This document shows, piece after piece, positions 35,317 to 47,648 of a stretch of 64,000 bases of DNA (the stretch's first letter is position 1; every line of letters begins with the position of its first letter). The position numbers and the translations under genes are program-made. Where the stretch lies: NCBI GenBank assembly GCA_905183005.1, contig CAJJDO010000005.1:704641-768640 (forward strand), read 5' to 3'. The notes under the pieces are model-generated. The model saw only the letters and a program-made list of their open reading frames with translations, did not search any database and had not been told where the DNA came from. Origin of the DNA: Paramecium pentaurelia (taxonomy: Eukaryota; Ciliophora; Oligohymenophorea; Peniculida; Parameciidae).

Positions 35317-36426
35317 TCATTATTAAATTTATTCATATAAAGGATAATCTAAATAACCTTTTTCTCCTTTTGTATAAAAAGTACTTTCATCCCATTTATA
35401 ATTTAATTCATAATTCTTTTGAATTCTAGTAACTAAATCTGGATTAGATATAAATAATTTTCCAAAAGTAACAGCATCAAACCTCTTTTCTTCAATATTT
35501 TTAATTGCAGTTTCCGGAGTATAGCCCATATTTCCTATCAAAACACCTTTAAATAAGGGTCTAAAAGCTTAAAATAAATCTGGTATTTATTCTTTGCTTC
35601 CAGGATATCCATAATTTGAATAATTAGCAATATCATTATCATCCCTTAATTCAATAAAAGCTAATTATCTTTTATCGAACTCTTAAATTAAATAAGAAAA
35701 TAATGAAAGTGGATCTTAATCACACATATCATTTACTCTAGCAACAGGAGAAATTTTAACTCCAACTCTACCATTTCCATAAATTTTAATAATTTCATCA
35801 ATGACTTCTAAACAAAATTTGCTTCTATTTTATATAGTCCCACCATATTCATCTATTCTTTTATTTGCACTATCCCTTAGAAATTAATCTATCAAGTATC
35901 CAGTACCACAATGTAATTAAATTCCATCAAATCCTGCCTCTTTACAATTAATAGCAGCTTATTTAAATTGTTAAATGACTAATTTTATATCATCTATATT
36001 CATTTAATGAGGTATTTCATGAAATAATTATGATCTTCTTACCTTACTTCTTGGAGCAATTGCTGATGGAGCCCAAACTTATAATCCATTTTAAAATGAT
36101 GAATGACAAGCTCTTCCTGCATGCCAAATCTATGCTATTATTCTGCCTCCTTTTGAATGTACACTATCAACAACATTTTTCCATCCTTATGTTTATTCTT
36201 TTGTATATATTCCTGGTTATCCTGGAAATGCTAAACTTCTTTCAGAAATAGGAACACATTCAGTCAACATGAATCCAGAATCTGCTCTTAAAGTATAGTA
36301 TTTAACCATTAAATCATTTGGGATTAAGTCATTACTATCACATCTTTATCTTGTTAAAGCTGCCATACATATTCTGTTAGGTAGAAGCATATCTCCCATT
36401 TTTAAAGGTTTAAATAGTATATTCAT
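35317..36426 (-). CDS. Old Yellow Enzyme (FMN-dependent ene-reductase), 369 aa
   Basis: NADH:flavin oxidoreductase of the OYE/12-oxophytodienoate reductase family: TIM barrel, FMN, reduces activated C=C bonds. Intronless, 369 codons plus TGA. Motifs: FKPLKMGDMLLPNRICMAAL at the start, IAQIWHAGRA, GFDGIQLHCGTGYLIDQF, LRDSANKRIDEYGG, and the FMN-phosphate region DAVTFGKLFISNPDLV. The substrate-binding H-x-x-N/H pair reads H-C-G-T: the second partner is Thr, while the Tyr of GYL is kept. Cytosolic by lack of targeting signals. Confidence 0.93.
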
Positions 36427-36614
36427 ATATTTATTATTTATTATTAGTTAGTTTGAAATAAGGTATATAATTGTAATTTCATTTTTATGAGGACTATTAA
36501 ATAAATAAAATCTTAAGGTTTCCTTATAGTAATAGTAAGATTTATTGATAATTAAAAGAGTATTTTTGATAATTTTTAATATAGTTTGTTAATTATTATT
36601 AAATAAAATAACTA

Positions 36615-37585
36615 ATGAGTGATTTTTTAGAATGGGCTTATGAAAATAGAAAATAAATTGTCTTAGATATTTTGGCTGGGTCTTTTAGTGGAATGTGCAA
36701 TATAATTTCAAGTCATCCAATGGATACAATAAAAGTAAGAATGTAAATGTCACATGATGGAATTATTACAACAATCACATCTATGATGAAAAATGAAGGA
36801 ATATTTTCTTTTTATAAAGGAATGCTCTTTCCTTTTATATCTGTACCTATTTTATAAGCAACAGTATTTTCAACTCATGAATTTTGGAAAAGGTTTTTCA
36901 TAGGTGATAGTAAATAATCATTAACTTGTTATTAAAAGTATTTAATAATAATTAATAATAGTATGATAGCAGGAGGACTTTCTGGATTAGCTGCTTCATT
37001 TATATCATGTCCTGTTGAATTAGCTAAATGCAGATTATAAATGCAAGTTTAAAATGTGAATAAAGTATGGAAGAATCCAGTGGATTGCATGATTTAGGTT
37101 GATTCTTAGTGATTTTTAGATTGCAAGAAAAGAGGGAATCAATTAATTGTATAGAGGGATGAATGTTACTTGTTAAAGAGAAATATTAGGATATGCAGCT
37201 TTATTTGTCATTTATGATGTAGTGAAGGATGCTCTAATATCTTTAAAAAAGTAAAAGGAAGCAAGTAATGTTGATATGTTGATATCTGGAGGTTTGGGAG
37301 GTATTGCTTGTTGGACTATTGGATATCCTTAAGATGTAATTAGAAAGTCTATCTTAAAAGATTATTAAGACAATGTTGCAATGTGATACAGGTATTGGTA
37401 AGACTAGAAAGTATAAACCACATTTTTTCGATGGAGGATTTTATAGTTGCATGGTTGAACAAGTAGGGAAAAATGGTTGGAGATGTTTATTTAAAGGATA
37501 TTCTGTGTGTATTTTTAGAGCTTTTTATGCTAATGCTATTGGTTTCTATGCATTTGAGACAGGTAAGAAATATTTAAATCAATGA
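36615..37585 (+). CDS. Mitochondrial carrier (SLC25 family), 299 aa
   Basis: Inner-membrane metabolite carrier of the usual length. Introns of 24, 22 and 25 nt leave 299 codons plus TGA. All three repeats are present with their signature helices: HPMDTIKVRMQ, CPVELAKCRLQMQ and YPQDIIKTMLQ, each followed by the Gly-rich segment (for example EGIFSFYKGM). The overall pattern is closest to carnitine/ornithine-type carriers, but the substrate contact residues were not resolved, so no substrate is assigned. Confidence 0.9.
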
Positions 37586-37641
37586 TTGTATATATTATGT
37601 GTGTATGTATGTTAATATTTCATAAATAAATTAATAAATTA

Positions 37642-39918
37642 ATGTTTCTAATTTTTGTGATTGCCAATATTCATTTAGTTCTAAGTAAGGATTGTAATAC
37701 ATTTGATGAATAAATCATTCTTGGAGATTATTATTCTAATATAGAGGGTTAGATTATGGCTACACTTCAATATAAGTCTTATGTATTAGTAATTGATCAA
37801 TTTAGGAAGAATGCCTTTCATACTCTTAGATAAATAGAATTAGATTAAAATATCAATCAGTATTAATAGACAATCTTTATTATGAATATACAACTAAAAT
37901 CTATAAGAATTATTCACTTCAAATCAATATAGATTATAATATCACATTAGGAATGAAATCTATAATTTTGAGATTACCTTAAAAAAATGGTTAACAACCA
38001 TTTAAATTATTAAATTAATTTGGAAATTCTTAAATATTGAATGAAAACTCATCTCTAAATTTATAGATTGAACATAAAGATGTAATGAGTTTTATGATTG
38101 AGTCAATAGCCTTAATTTTTATAAATGAATGCAATGTTAATAAAATATTAGAACATTTAATTTAGAATCATAATTTTTGGTTAGTAATGATTGGAGATTA
38201 ACGTTGTTAGATTTAATTATAACATTTATAATATGATACTTTTATATCATTAATTGATAGTTAATTAATTACATTTTTAAAAAGTAATTAATTTAAAAGA
38301 AATTTTAAAATTGAATTCCAAATTCATAATTCAAGTATTCTTTAATTCAAATATTATAAAAATGATGAATTGATATAAAATGAATTAGTTAAAAAATCTT
38401 TTTTAATTTCAACAAATGTTGGTGATAATTGTATACCATATGGACAAAGAATTAGTTTAGGATATTATTATACAAACTATAATAAAGAAGATGATATTAT
38501 TGATATTACATATAATACTTAAGTAAATTTTAAATTTATATATTTATAGTCTTATTGTCCATAGGGATTTTTGCATATTTTTGATGAAAATGGAATTGAT
38601 TAATGGATTAAAATAAGAGAAACTAGAATTTTGAATATGAGTAAGATTTATGAAAATTCAAATTAATAATTTACTTATGTTACTTACATAAATATAGTAT
38701 CTTTGAATTCATATACAATTTAAAAATTTGGTTAAATATATTATTATGAAATATATGGAGATATAGATTCAAAAAGTAATAAATATTAATTTAAAGTACC
38801 TTTAAAATAATATGATAATAAAGAACATAAGATTATATTTTTTGGAGATATGGATTCAAATTGGAATGGTAATAAATCAAAAGAAACATTTGATTGGTTT
38901 TAATCAATTTAATATAATTAAAGTGATTATGATGTATTAATATTTGAAGGAGATATGGCTTATGATTTAGAATCTTATAATTGTTAATAAGGTGATTGGT
39001 GGTTAAGAAATATGACTACATTTACATCATATTACCCATTATTATCAACTCCTGGGAATCATGATTCTGGAGCAAATTATGAATTTGATTATTATAGAAT
39101 GTCTTTTCTATCACCTGAAAAATCTTAATATAATACAAGAAATAATTATTATAATTTTTATAGTGTAGATTTGGGTTTGGTTCATTATATATTTTATAAT
39201 CCAACAAATATTGTTTATAATGAAAGTAATTAATAATAAATAGATGAAATGGTTTAAATAATGGAGAATGATTTAAATTAAGCTAATTAGAATAGAGAGA
39301 ATGTACCATGGATAATAGTTAATAGTCATTTCCCTATGTATTGTAGTGACTCTAGTGATAATTAATGTTCTTAAAATTTTATAGCATTACAACCATTTGC
39401 AGATTTATTTACAAAATATAGAGTGGCTATATATATGTCAGCTCATTAACATAATTATGAGAGAGATGCTCCATTTATTAATAATTAATCTTAAGTCAAT
39501 ACAGGATTAATAACTGATGGACCATAATAACATTTAGTAAAGAATTCTGCTGCTCCTATTTATATAGTTGAAGGTTCTGCTGGTCAGGAATATTATACAC
39601 CATTAGTTCCATGTATTAAATTCAACAATTTATTTAGATGAAAATTAACCATATACTGTATTTTAAACTGGTTATAATGATGGAATTGGTATTATGACTA
39701 TTCATAATTCAACTCATATTTATTTTGAATAAATAGATTTAATCACATAATAAGTAGTAGATTATTTTTGGTGTGTTTAAGATAGATAAATAAATAGTAA
39801 TAAAACATTAAATATAATTTTATGGACTTTATTAGGATTTTCAATTCTTGGTATTTTAGGAATTGGAATTCTATATTTAATAAGAAGATAAAAAATTAAA
39901 GAGTAATTATTACCTTGA
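37642..39918 (+). CDS. Purple acid phosphatase-like membrane-anchored metallophosphoesterase, 742 aa
   Basis: Introns of 23 nt (37770-37792) and 25 nt (about 39613-39637) leave 742 codons plus TGA. Signal peptide at the start (MFLIFVIANIHLVLS), a long luminal N-terminal part, then the metallophosphoesterase core: FFGDMDSNWN, LIFEGDMAYDL, STPGNHDSG, IVNSHFPMY and SAHQHNYERD. These are the five metal-binding blocks of purple acid phosphatases, with the usual GHxH reading AHQH. A C-terminal helix (ILWTLLGFSILGILGIGIL) and a basic tail make it a type I membrane protein, probably endomembrane or surface. Confidence 0.88.
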
Positions 39919-39956
39919 AATTTATTAAATATTATTTATATATATATATTTATTAA

Positions 39957-40746
39957 TCAAGAAATTAATAGTGCACCTAATGTTCCAAGCAATAACATTG
40001 ATGCAATAAATAACATAATATAATATTTTGATCTTGATTATTTTTAACTGTTGGCTGCTTCTTTTATTTCCTAATTTGCATGTTCTACATTTGATTTTGT
40101 TTACTGGAGATCATGCACAACTAAATCAAGTTACTAATCTTAAATTACACATTTTACCTACCCTAATCATTAACCTTTAATCCCAATTCATTCATTATTT
40201 TTTGTAATGTTAATGATTGATTTTAAATATGATTAATGTCTTCTTATCTTTCTTTGATCATTTAATATTCTAAATCTAAAGATTCTTAGCTATAGTGTTA
40301 TTCTTATTATTCAGAAATCTAATGCTATTATTGACTTTTATTTTATGTATGTTCAATTTAAGTAAATGATAATTTATTCAATTCTTTTGATAGTTATTAA
40401 TATCGATCTTTCTATTTTGCCAATTACTATTTTGCATTCTTAACTTATTTTTTTTATTCAAAACCTTTAGCTCCTTTTTCAAGTTCATTAATCATACTTT
40501 GTATTGTTTCTAAAAGTTTCTTTCTAAATAACTCATAATCTATAAATACGATTGATCCCTCTATAATTAGATTAAAGTCATATGCTCATCATCCAAATCA
40601 ATATTTCTTTATACTGAGTCTTACAATTAATTGATTCGTAAAGTTAATGCTACAATTTCCTATTTAATTCATACTCATACTTCATATTTGGATTCAAAAG
40701 TTTGTTTTTTGTTCAATAAATTCTACATATTATCTTCATTCATCAT
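39957..40746 (-). CDS. Qa-SNARE, syntaxin 7/12-like, 239 aa
   Basis: Membrane-fusion SNARE of the endosomal type by resemblance. Introns of 21, 26 and 23 nt leave 239 codons plus TGA. An N-terminal helical (Habc-like) region, a Gln-rich linker, then the SNARE motif from ERQEDINHIQNQSL, with the zero-layer Gln near KVNDQDQQLDLVVHDL. The end KQSRSKYYIMLFIASMLLLG is a tail anchor. The third intron lies inside the SNARE motif next to the zero layer. Confidence 0.9.
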
Positions 40747-41795
40747 TTTAATAATATAATTAATAATTTAATATAATGATTCATTTATTAACTAATTCAA
40801 ATTTAATCACGTAATCTATTTCAAACATATCACTTCATTTATTATTAATTAAGTATACATATAAATAACATCAATATTATTATAGATCATAAATTTGAAT
40901 GAATAAATATACTTCTTTAATCTTCATTTTTATTATTAAATAATCTATATATAGATGTCAATATATTAAATCCTATTAAATTTCTTTCTCTTATGAAATT
41001 GATTAGATGTATTAATATAGCGTATTTAAATATCATTAATTAAATTAGCAAATCTAATATAATTAATTATTATGGTCAAATTTTTTATTGATATTTCTAA
41101 TTTTAATCACTATCATAGACATAAAGAAACTAAAGTATTTGAATTAAATTATTAAAATTATAAACTAACTAATGATTGACCTTTTTAATATTTTAATTAT
41201 ATTTGCTGTTTAAATCAGATAAAAATTATATTTCAAAATTTCTAATCATTTGTAATAAATAATTGAATAGAAATCATTTAAGTAAAAAGGTTTGTTATAA
41301 ATATTTATTTAGCTTTGTTAAAATAATTTAGAATAAGAATATGTTTATATAAGTTTATTTATAAATATAATATGTATAAACTAATTTTGAAATAAATCAT
41401 CATTGTTTTTAAGCTTTCATTATTATCTAATAAAGAGTAATTATGATAAAGTATATGGTTCATTGAGAAATTGATAATCTTTATTTTAAGGTATAATTTT
41501 TAATTTATTTTTTAACATTTCTTCGATAATAAATTTCATTATTTGTTTTTAAGACAATATAATTAATTTTCCTCTATCCTCTAATTTAAAATGAAAAGAT
41601 TTTTGATTATCAGAAGTATATTGAATAAGACCAAAGAATTATGATTGCAAGTTCAAATATATAAATCTAATGAATTATATATAATGCAATATATTTTCCA
41701 TTATTTTTCATGCTTTATGGTCTTAGTTTTAAATTCGGTTATTAATATATGTAAGAATATTCTTATAATTAAAATGATTAGAAATTAATTATTTT
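40747..41795. other. Long AT-rich intergenic region
   Basis: About 1 kb between the start of the SNARE gene and the stop of the LamG gene. No coding frame or RNA structure recognised. Confidence 0.5.
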
Positions 41796-43754
41796 TCATT
41801 TCATATTATTAATTAATATTCCAGCATAATATGATATTTATTAATTAGGGGAAGGTAAGAGTTACATAGCCAAATCAAAGATTCCATACTTGGCACATTC
41901 TAATCTAAAGATAGTGGTGGCTTGACATAACTTTGATAGAATTTAAAGTGTCTAGATCAAGGCTTCAGAATTCTTACCAGTGAAATAACCCAATAATCTT
42001 TTTAGATCTAAAATAACTCTATTACTCAGAATTAACTCTACAATATCATTCTTACTATTAAGTACAACTTATTTTTTATCATAGTATGATAATGTTTTAA
42101 TTTCTTAATCATTTAATATTCTAGGATATATTCTCAAATCACAAATATATCCTATAGGTTAATCTAATGATGCACTATTACCAATAAATTATATATCAAA
42201 TTAAGTAATTACTTTATTAATTTGACTCTCATAATTTCCATTCAAATATAAAAATGCTGATTATTATTCATTATCTAAAATAATTACAACATGATTCCAA
42301 CCAGAAAAGTTCTTCTCAGCATTCTTAGGTTCAAAAAACTTATATCCATAACCATCCTAACCAATATTGGTAATTCCCAATAATTAAGAATAAGCATCTG
42401 CAATAATTAAAGATGTAAATCCATCACTAGAACCCAATAAAGTACGAATTTAATAATTATTCTAAGCACCTCTAGCCTTACTAGTTTCAGGATTAAACAT
42501 TACTATCCAAAATACTACTGCAATCTGTTTTTTATTGATCTTTAATGGTTCTTCCAACTAAAGCACTTGATTTTTATCAAAGAAACAACCACAACCATCA
42601 TAAAATAATCCTTAATCTATAGTTAATTTAGTTGGATCTCCATAAATTTGTATATTATTCATATTACTATTGTCAAATAAATTAGTGGAATCAAATTTAA
42701 TCCATAATAATGTATCATCAAATCCTTCTAAAAACATATTAACTGTTCTCAAAGCCTCTCTTTATTATGTAAAACATTCTGGCATTCCAGCAATATCAAC
42801 TAACATCTAAACTACATCAAAATCTCTTTTATTTTCTTTGATTGTTTCTACTAATGTTTATTTAATCTTGAAACTTAATGTACAAAAAAAGACATTTAAA
42901 GATGTTTCTTTCATTATTTCTTCAGATTATTAATACTTATAAGATGAAGGCATTTAACAAATATTACTAGGAATAAGAGATAAACCTAATTTCAATATTC
43001 TACATGTTTCTTAAGGAACTTACATGTATTTTAATTCAGGAGGAAGATCTTATTGCTCTTGTTCCAATCCTGCCTTTCTAACAATCTTTTTTTCAAACTT
43101 TTTTCTTTAATCATAATTTTCTCTTTCTTTCAATGTTTTGTCTCTTTAATCCTAATAATGCTAAAAACATTTCACAATTAATTAAACTAATTCTAATTCT
43201 GGATTCTTGATGAAATCAAAATGAGCCATCATCATCACAATTAAAAGAAATAGAATTTCACTTACTGGATTATATTGTGTTGAATCTAAGAATATTTCCT
43301 TTGTCAATTTTTTAATATACTCTTTTAGACTTATAGAATTAATCAATAGCATTAATGTATAATCTTTTAATGTCAGACAAGTAAGCATTTCTAATATTTA
43401 TTATTGACAATCATTAAATATATATGGATAATCCTCTAATATTTGAAGTAATAATATTGTGATGCATTAAAGAGTCAATTCATGCTCCTCTGCAAAAAAG
43501 AAATGTAAATCCTTCTTAAGTCTTAGCAAAAGACATTTAGTTTTATGAATGAATTATGCTTTATCAGGATTTGGCTTAGGACCCTTACCAATAATGATTA
43601 AGTTTTATTCAATCTTTGTATATATTTAGAGTTCTTATTCTGTTTTCTGAGTCCCTTTTTACCTCAAATCTTTAAACTACTCTATATAATCTCTCCAAGG
43701 TTCATCTGGAAGCATTTCATCTTCATCTGTTGTTAATTATTGATTTTGTTTCAT
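41796..43754 (-). CDS. LamG/concanavalin-like domain protein with helical repeats, 652 aa
   Basis: An unbroken frame of 652 codons plus TGA, remarkable here for having no intron. The first 350 residues are helical and repeat-like (LLLQILEDYPYIFNDCQ, LTCLTLKDYTLMLLIN), suggesting an ARM/HEAT-type solenoid. Residues 365-565 match a LamG/concanavalin-like sandwich: DDTLLWIKFDSTNLFDNS, SGWNHVVIILDNEQQSAFLY and SLDQPIGYICDLRIYPRILN. A short helical segment ends the protein (LPSPNQQISYYAGILI). Such pairings occur in BEACH-type proteins, but no BEACH or WD region is visible. It follows the HECT gene by 85 bp on the same strand. Confidence 0.7.
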
Positions 43755-43839
43755 TTTTTAATTTAACCAATTTTAACCAAAAGACAAATCGATAATTAAT
43801 ATATATATTTCACACATTTTTAAGATACAAATATCAGCA

Positions 43840-46800
43840 TCATATAAGTCCAAATCCTTCACTATTTTCAAAAGCAATCTACAATTTTATTATCATCTTT
43901 TCAACAGAATCATATTACGGCAATAAAAAAATATTGAAACATGTATGTGCTGATGGTAATTCCTCAGTGTCTATATATATATAATATAATTTCTACCTTC
44001 ACCATGTTTCTAAATTAAGAATTTTAGTGATTTTAATCCTCCCACAGGAATTCTATCTGATCCTGTACAAAAGAATAAAAATCTCTTCTACTGTTATTCA
44101 TCAAATTAATGAATATAAGCCCAGAAAGTTCTTATATATTCAGAATTCTAATCGTATCCATCATATATTGTAGACTATTATAGTTCTTACATATTAATGT
44201 ATTTTTGTCCCAATATCATAGTTTGCAACTCAGTTCCTGTCAACAATTTAATCCCATTTCCATCCACAACCTTCCAAAATCCTTTATGAAATTTTTCGAA
44301 TTCCTTCTTAATTGAATCATTCAAATAATACTCAATACATAGTTTTATGTATTAATGTTTATTTTTCTAATTGACAATTACTTATGAACCATTTTACTAT
44401 TAATTAATTAAATATTTACTATTAATTCAATATTTAAGGCTTATCCCCAATTATCATATTCAGTAATTGTAAAATTTAATGCAAAGGTTTCCTCAATATC
44501 ATCCTTTTCATATTAACTTAATTGATTTAATGCTTTATAAGTATCTAAATCTAATTCTTTAAGATCTTCAAAGGAAACTTGTTCATTCATCAACTTCTTA
44601 AATACTAACTACGGGAAGCTAATATCAAGCAATACTTAAATCATTTATTATAAATATACCTTAATTATATAGAGCCAATCCTAATAACATTCCAATTAAT
44701 TCATATTTAACAGGCATCTCCATATGATATTTATTAAACCATAACACAGTATTATTGTTTTTTGTGACAAACATTGTAAATTGAATATCGAAAAGTTTAT
44801 GAGATAATAATGAGAAAAACTCTCTTGTCAGACCTCCTTAATCTATACCTTATTCTCCCTTAAAAACTATTGATAATTTAGATTTCAGATTAATTCCTGG
44901 TTTCGAAAGCTATCCTAATGCACAGTTTACAATATCATTTCTATCAATTAATAATTTTAAAGAGTTAAACCCTATCTATTACCAAATCAAATCGCCCTAG
45001 TTTCTTTGATTTATACTAGAATCCAAAGTTAAAATTTGATATTTAAACTCAATTGGAATAACCCATGGATATTAACAAAAAGTAAAGTAATAACTCTCAA
45101 ATGAATTATTTTAATAACTAATAAATTATTTATATTCTAACAACTCAGCTTGTTTTGGATAAAGTATTGTTACTTCATTAATAATAAATTTCTCATTACT
45201 AACTCTTTTCAATTTCTCATTAGATTTGTAAAATAACTGTAAAAATTCTAGTTGATTTTTTAAATATTAAATATCTTCTTTTTATAATAATTAAATTGGT
45301 TATTAAGATTAGTGCTTTATAAAAGTTGACAAATTTTTAATCATTTCTTCTATTATCATATTAAATTGCTAATTTGGAAGAAAGATTATATACTAAGACA
45401 ACAGGTTCTTGCTATCTTTATCCAAATGGAACAAATACTCAAATAAATTGTTCTATTTATCAGATATAATCTAATTAAAACATCCAAAATGCAAAATAAT
45501 AAGTATTGATCTCAATTTAAATAGACTTTTTTCCTTTGATCTATATAGATTTCTTATCCAATCCCTTAAAATATTACAATCAATAAATTTATTTATTTCA
45601 TTGATTATAAACATATTTAATCTTGGATCTCCATTATTCATTAGTATAAAATCATAAGAACCATTAAAACCTTAAATAAATGAACCTCCAAAACTATTTG
45701 GATAATTTGTCAATTTGTTTATTTCTTCTAGAAAATCTCCATTTAATTCTTAAATTGGGTTTAATTCTTTATCAGTATTCCAGCACACATCATTCCAATC
45801 TACACTATTCTCTTTAAATAATTCAATAAGAAATTATTATAAACTAGCTTTTTCAAATTGTAATTAAGAAATTATTGGATTACTATTACAGTAATTTCTA
45901 TTGCAATAAAATTTATCACACCCTTTATAAGCTTTATTAAATAAATATTTGAATTCTTCTTAGCAAGCTCTCTAAAATAATAATATAACTATTTACTTTT
46001 AAATCTAATTACTCATATTACCACTTTCCACTTAATTAAATATCAATAATGATTAAATCAGCATTATAATCTCCTACACATAAATTTTCATCCAATATCT
46101 ATCCATTAAATTTTCCATTTAATTATTCTAATTGTTTAATAGCTTAATTAGAAGCATAATGTTTATGTTTCCATAATCTAATATTTTCACAGTTCAATTT
46201 AAATTCATTTATAAGAACTTATTTTAATAAAGAAATCCACTCTTTAATTAAAAATCTTTCATCTACTTATATGATACCTTAAATAGAATTTTAAATTTTC
46301 AGATAAATGCTTTGCTAATAAGATTTTAATTATTAATACTCTGAGTAAATTGACATTTGAAATTGGTTTAGACCTTTCATTAAAGATGATCCATCTTTAA
46401 ATAATTAAATCAGATCCAAATTCTAAATCCCACATATTCATCAAATCACTTCCAACCTAACTTAGAATGAATGACTTACTAAAACATAATCTTCTGGATG
46501 TAATTTTACTATTTTTTAATTGAAGGAATGATTATTTGGATAGTTGAATAGAAAAGCTTCATCAGATTTTAAATCAGAATTTATAGGTCCAGGCTTAGAA
46601 ATAAATTTCTATGCTTACCTTTTGGTATATTTAATTGTGATTATAGTATTAGGTTTCATCAAAATGCTAATATTGTTTCCATTAACGAATCCATGTTTTA
46701 GAAATTATAAATAATTCTAAAGTCTTATTTGATGCATCTTATAAATTCTTGTATACTGATTAATAAGAGTATTACTTTTAGTGTTTTTTTGTATTATGCA

Positions 46801-47383
46801 CTTTATTAATTTATATGAGCAAACATATTTGGATCCTAGAATAAAGATATCAAATTCTACATTTTTAAGAGAATAATTATTAATTAATATTATTCAATTT
46901 ATAGATTTCATTCTATTATTTCCAGAATTAATTATTAATCATTAAATGAATGTTCTCTATATTTTGAATAATAAAATATTAGTTTAATAATGCTATTTCC
47001 AATTATCTTTTTTATGTTCTATTTTTTTCAACTCTATGCAACTTTCATAATTATTTTTTTATAAAATAATTTCTTATAATTAATCCTTTTTTCTTAATTA
47101 ATTTTAGATTTACTAATGTCTCTTCATTAAAGAGGGTTTCAATGAGCAACCATTTAATTGTATTCAAATAGTCTTTTTAATTACTTGAAATCATGGTTCT
47201 ATAAATATACACATTGAAACCATTTAATTATTTATAGATGATATTAAAACTTATAAAATAAAGAAATCACAAATACTTTGACTTCTCAACTATACTATAA
47301 TTTTCAAGATCCTTAATCAATAATAATAACTATTCTTTCTCTCTTTTACTAAAAGTTCCCTTAAATGGTTAACAATAATTTCT
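43840..47383 (-). CDS. HECT ubiquitin ligase with DUSP-like, Ubl-like and Cys-rich regions
   Basis: E3 ligase that takes ubiquitin onto a Cys. The HECT domain is clear: KGEQGIDQGGLTREFF, LLGLALYN, QNSEYIRTFWAYI, FFCTGSDRIPVGGL, and the catalytic Cys in LPSAHTCFN (codon 43939-43941). Introns of 25, 23 and 26 nt inside HECT keep the frame. Upstream, KPGPINSDL...EDYVLVSHSFQVRL (about 46450-46590) resembles a DUSP domain, followed by a ubiquitin-like stretch (LLKQVLINEF, IRLWKHKHY) and a Cys cluster (GCDKFYCNRNYC) reminiscent of the AZUL finger. Exons N-terminal to the DUSP are numerous and only partly solved, so the start is approximate. Confidence 0.85.
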
Positions 47384-47648
47384 TTTATTTTCTTTTCAAA
47401 TTGTCCCACTTTGTTTTATAAAAAAATCATATATAATTTTGCTTTCAAAATTTTTACACAATCATTTTGAATTTTTTAATAAGAATTTCAAAAAATTCTA
47501 TCATATAATAAATACAAAAAATCTATAAATTAAATACAAGCAACCAGAGGAAATTAGTTTATTAAGAATAAACCTATTAATAAAAGATTATAATCCTATT
47601 TATATAATTTATTATTAATTAGACAATATATTATCACAAATGACATTC

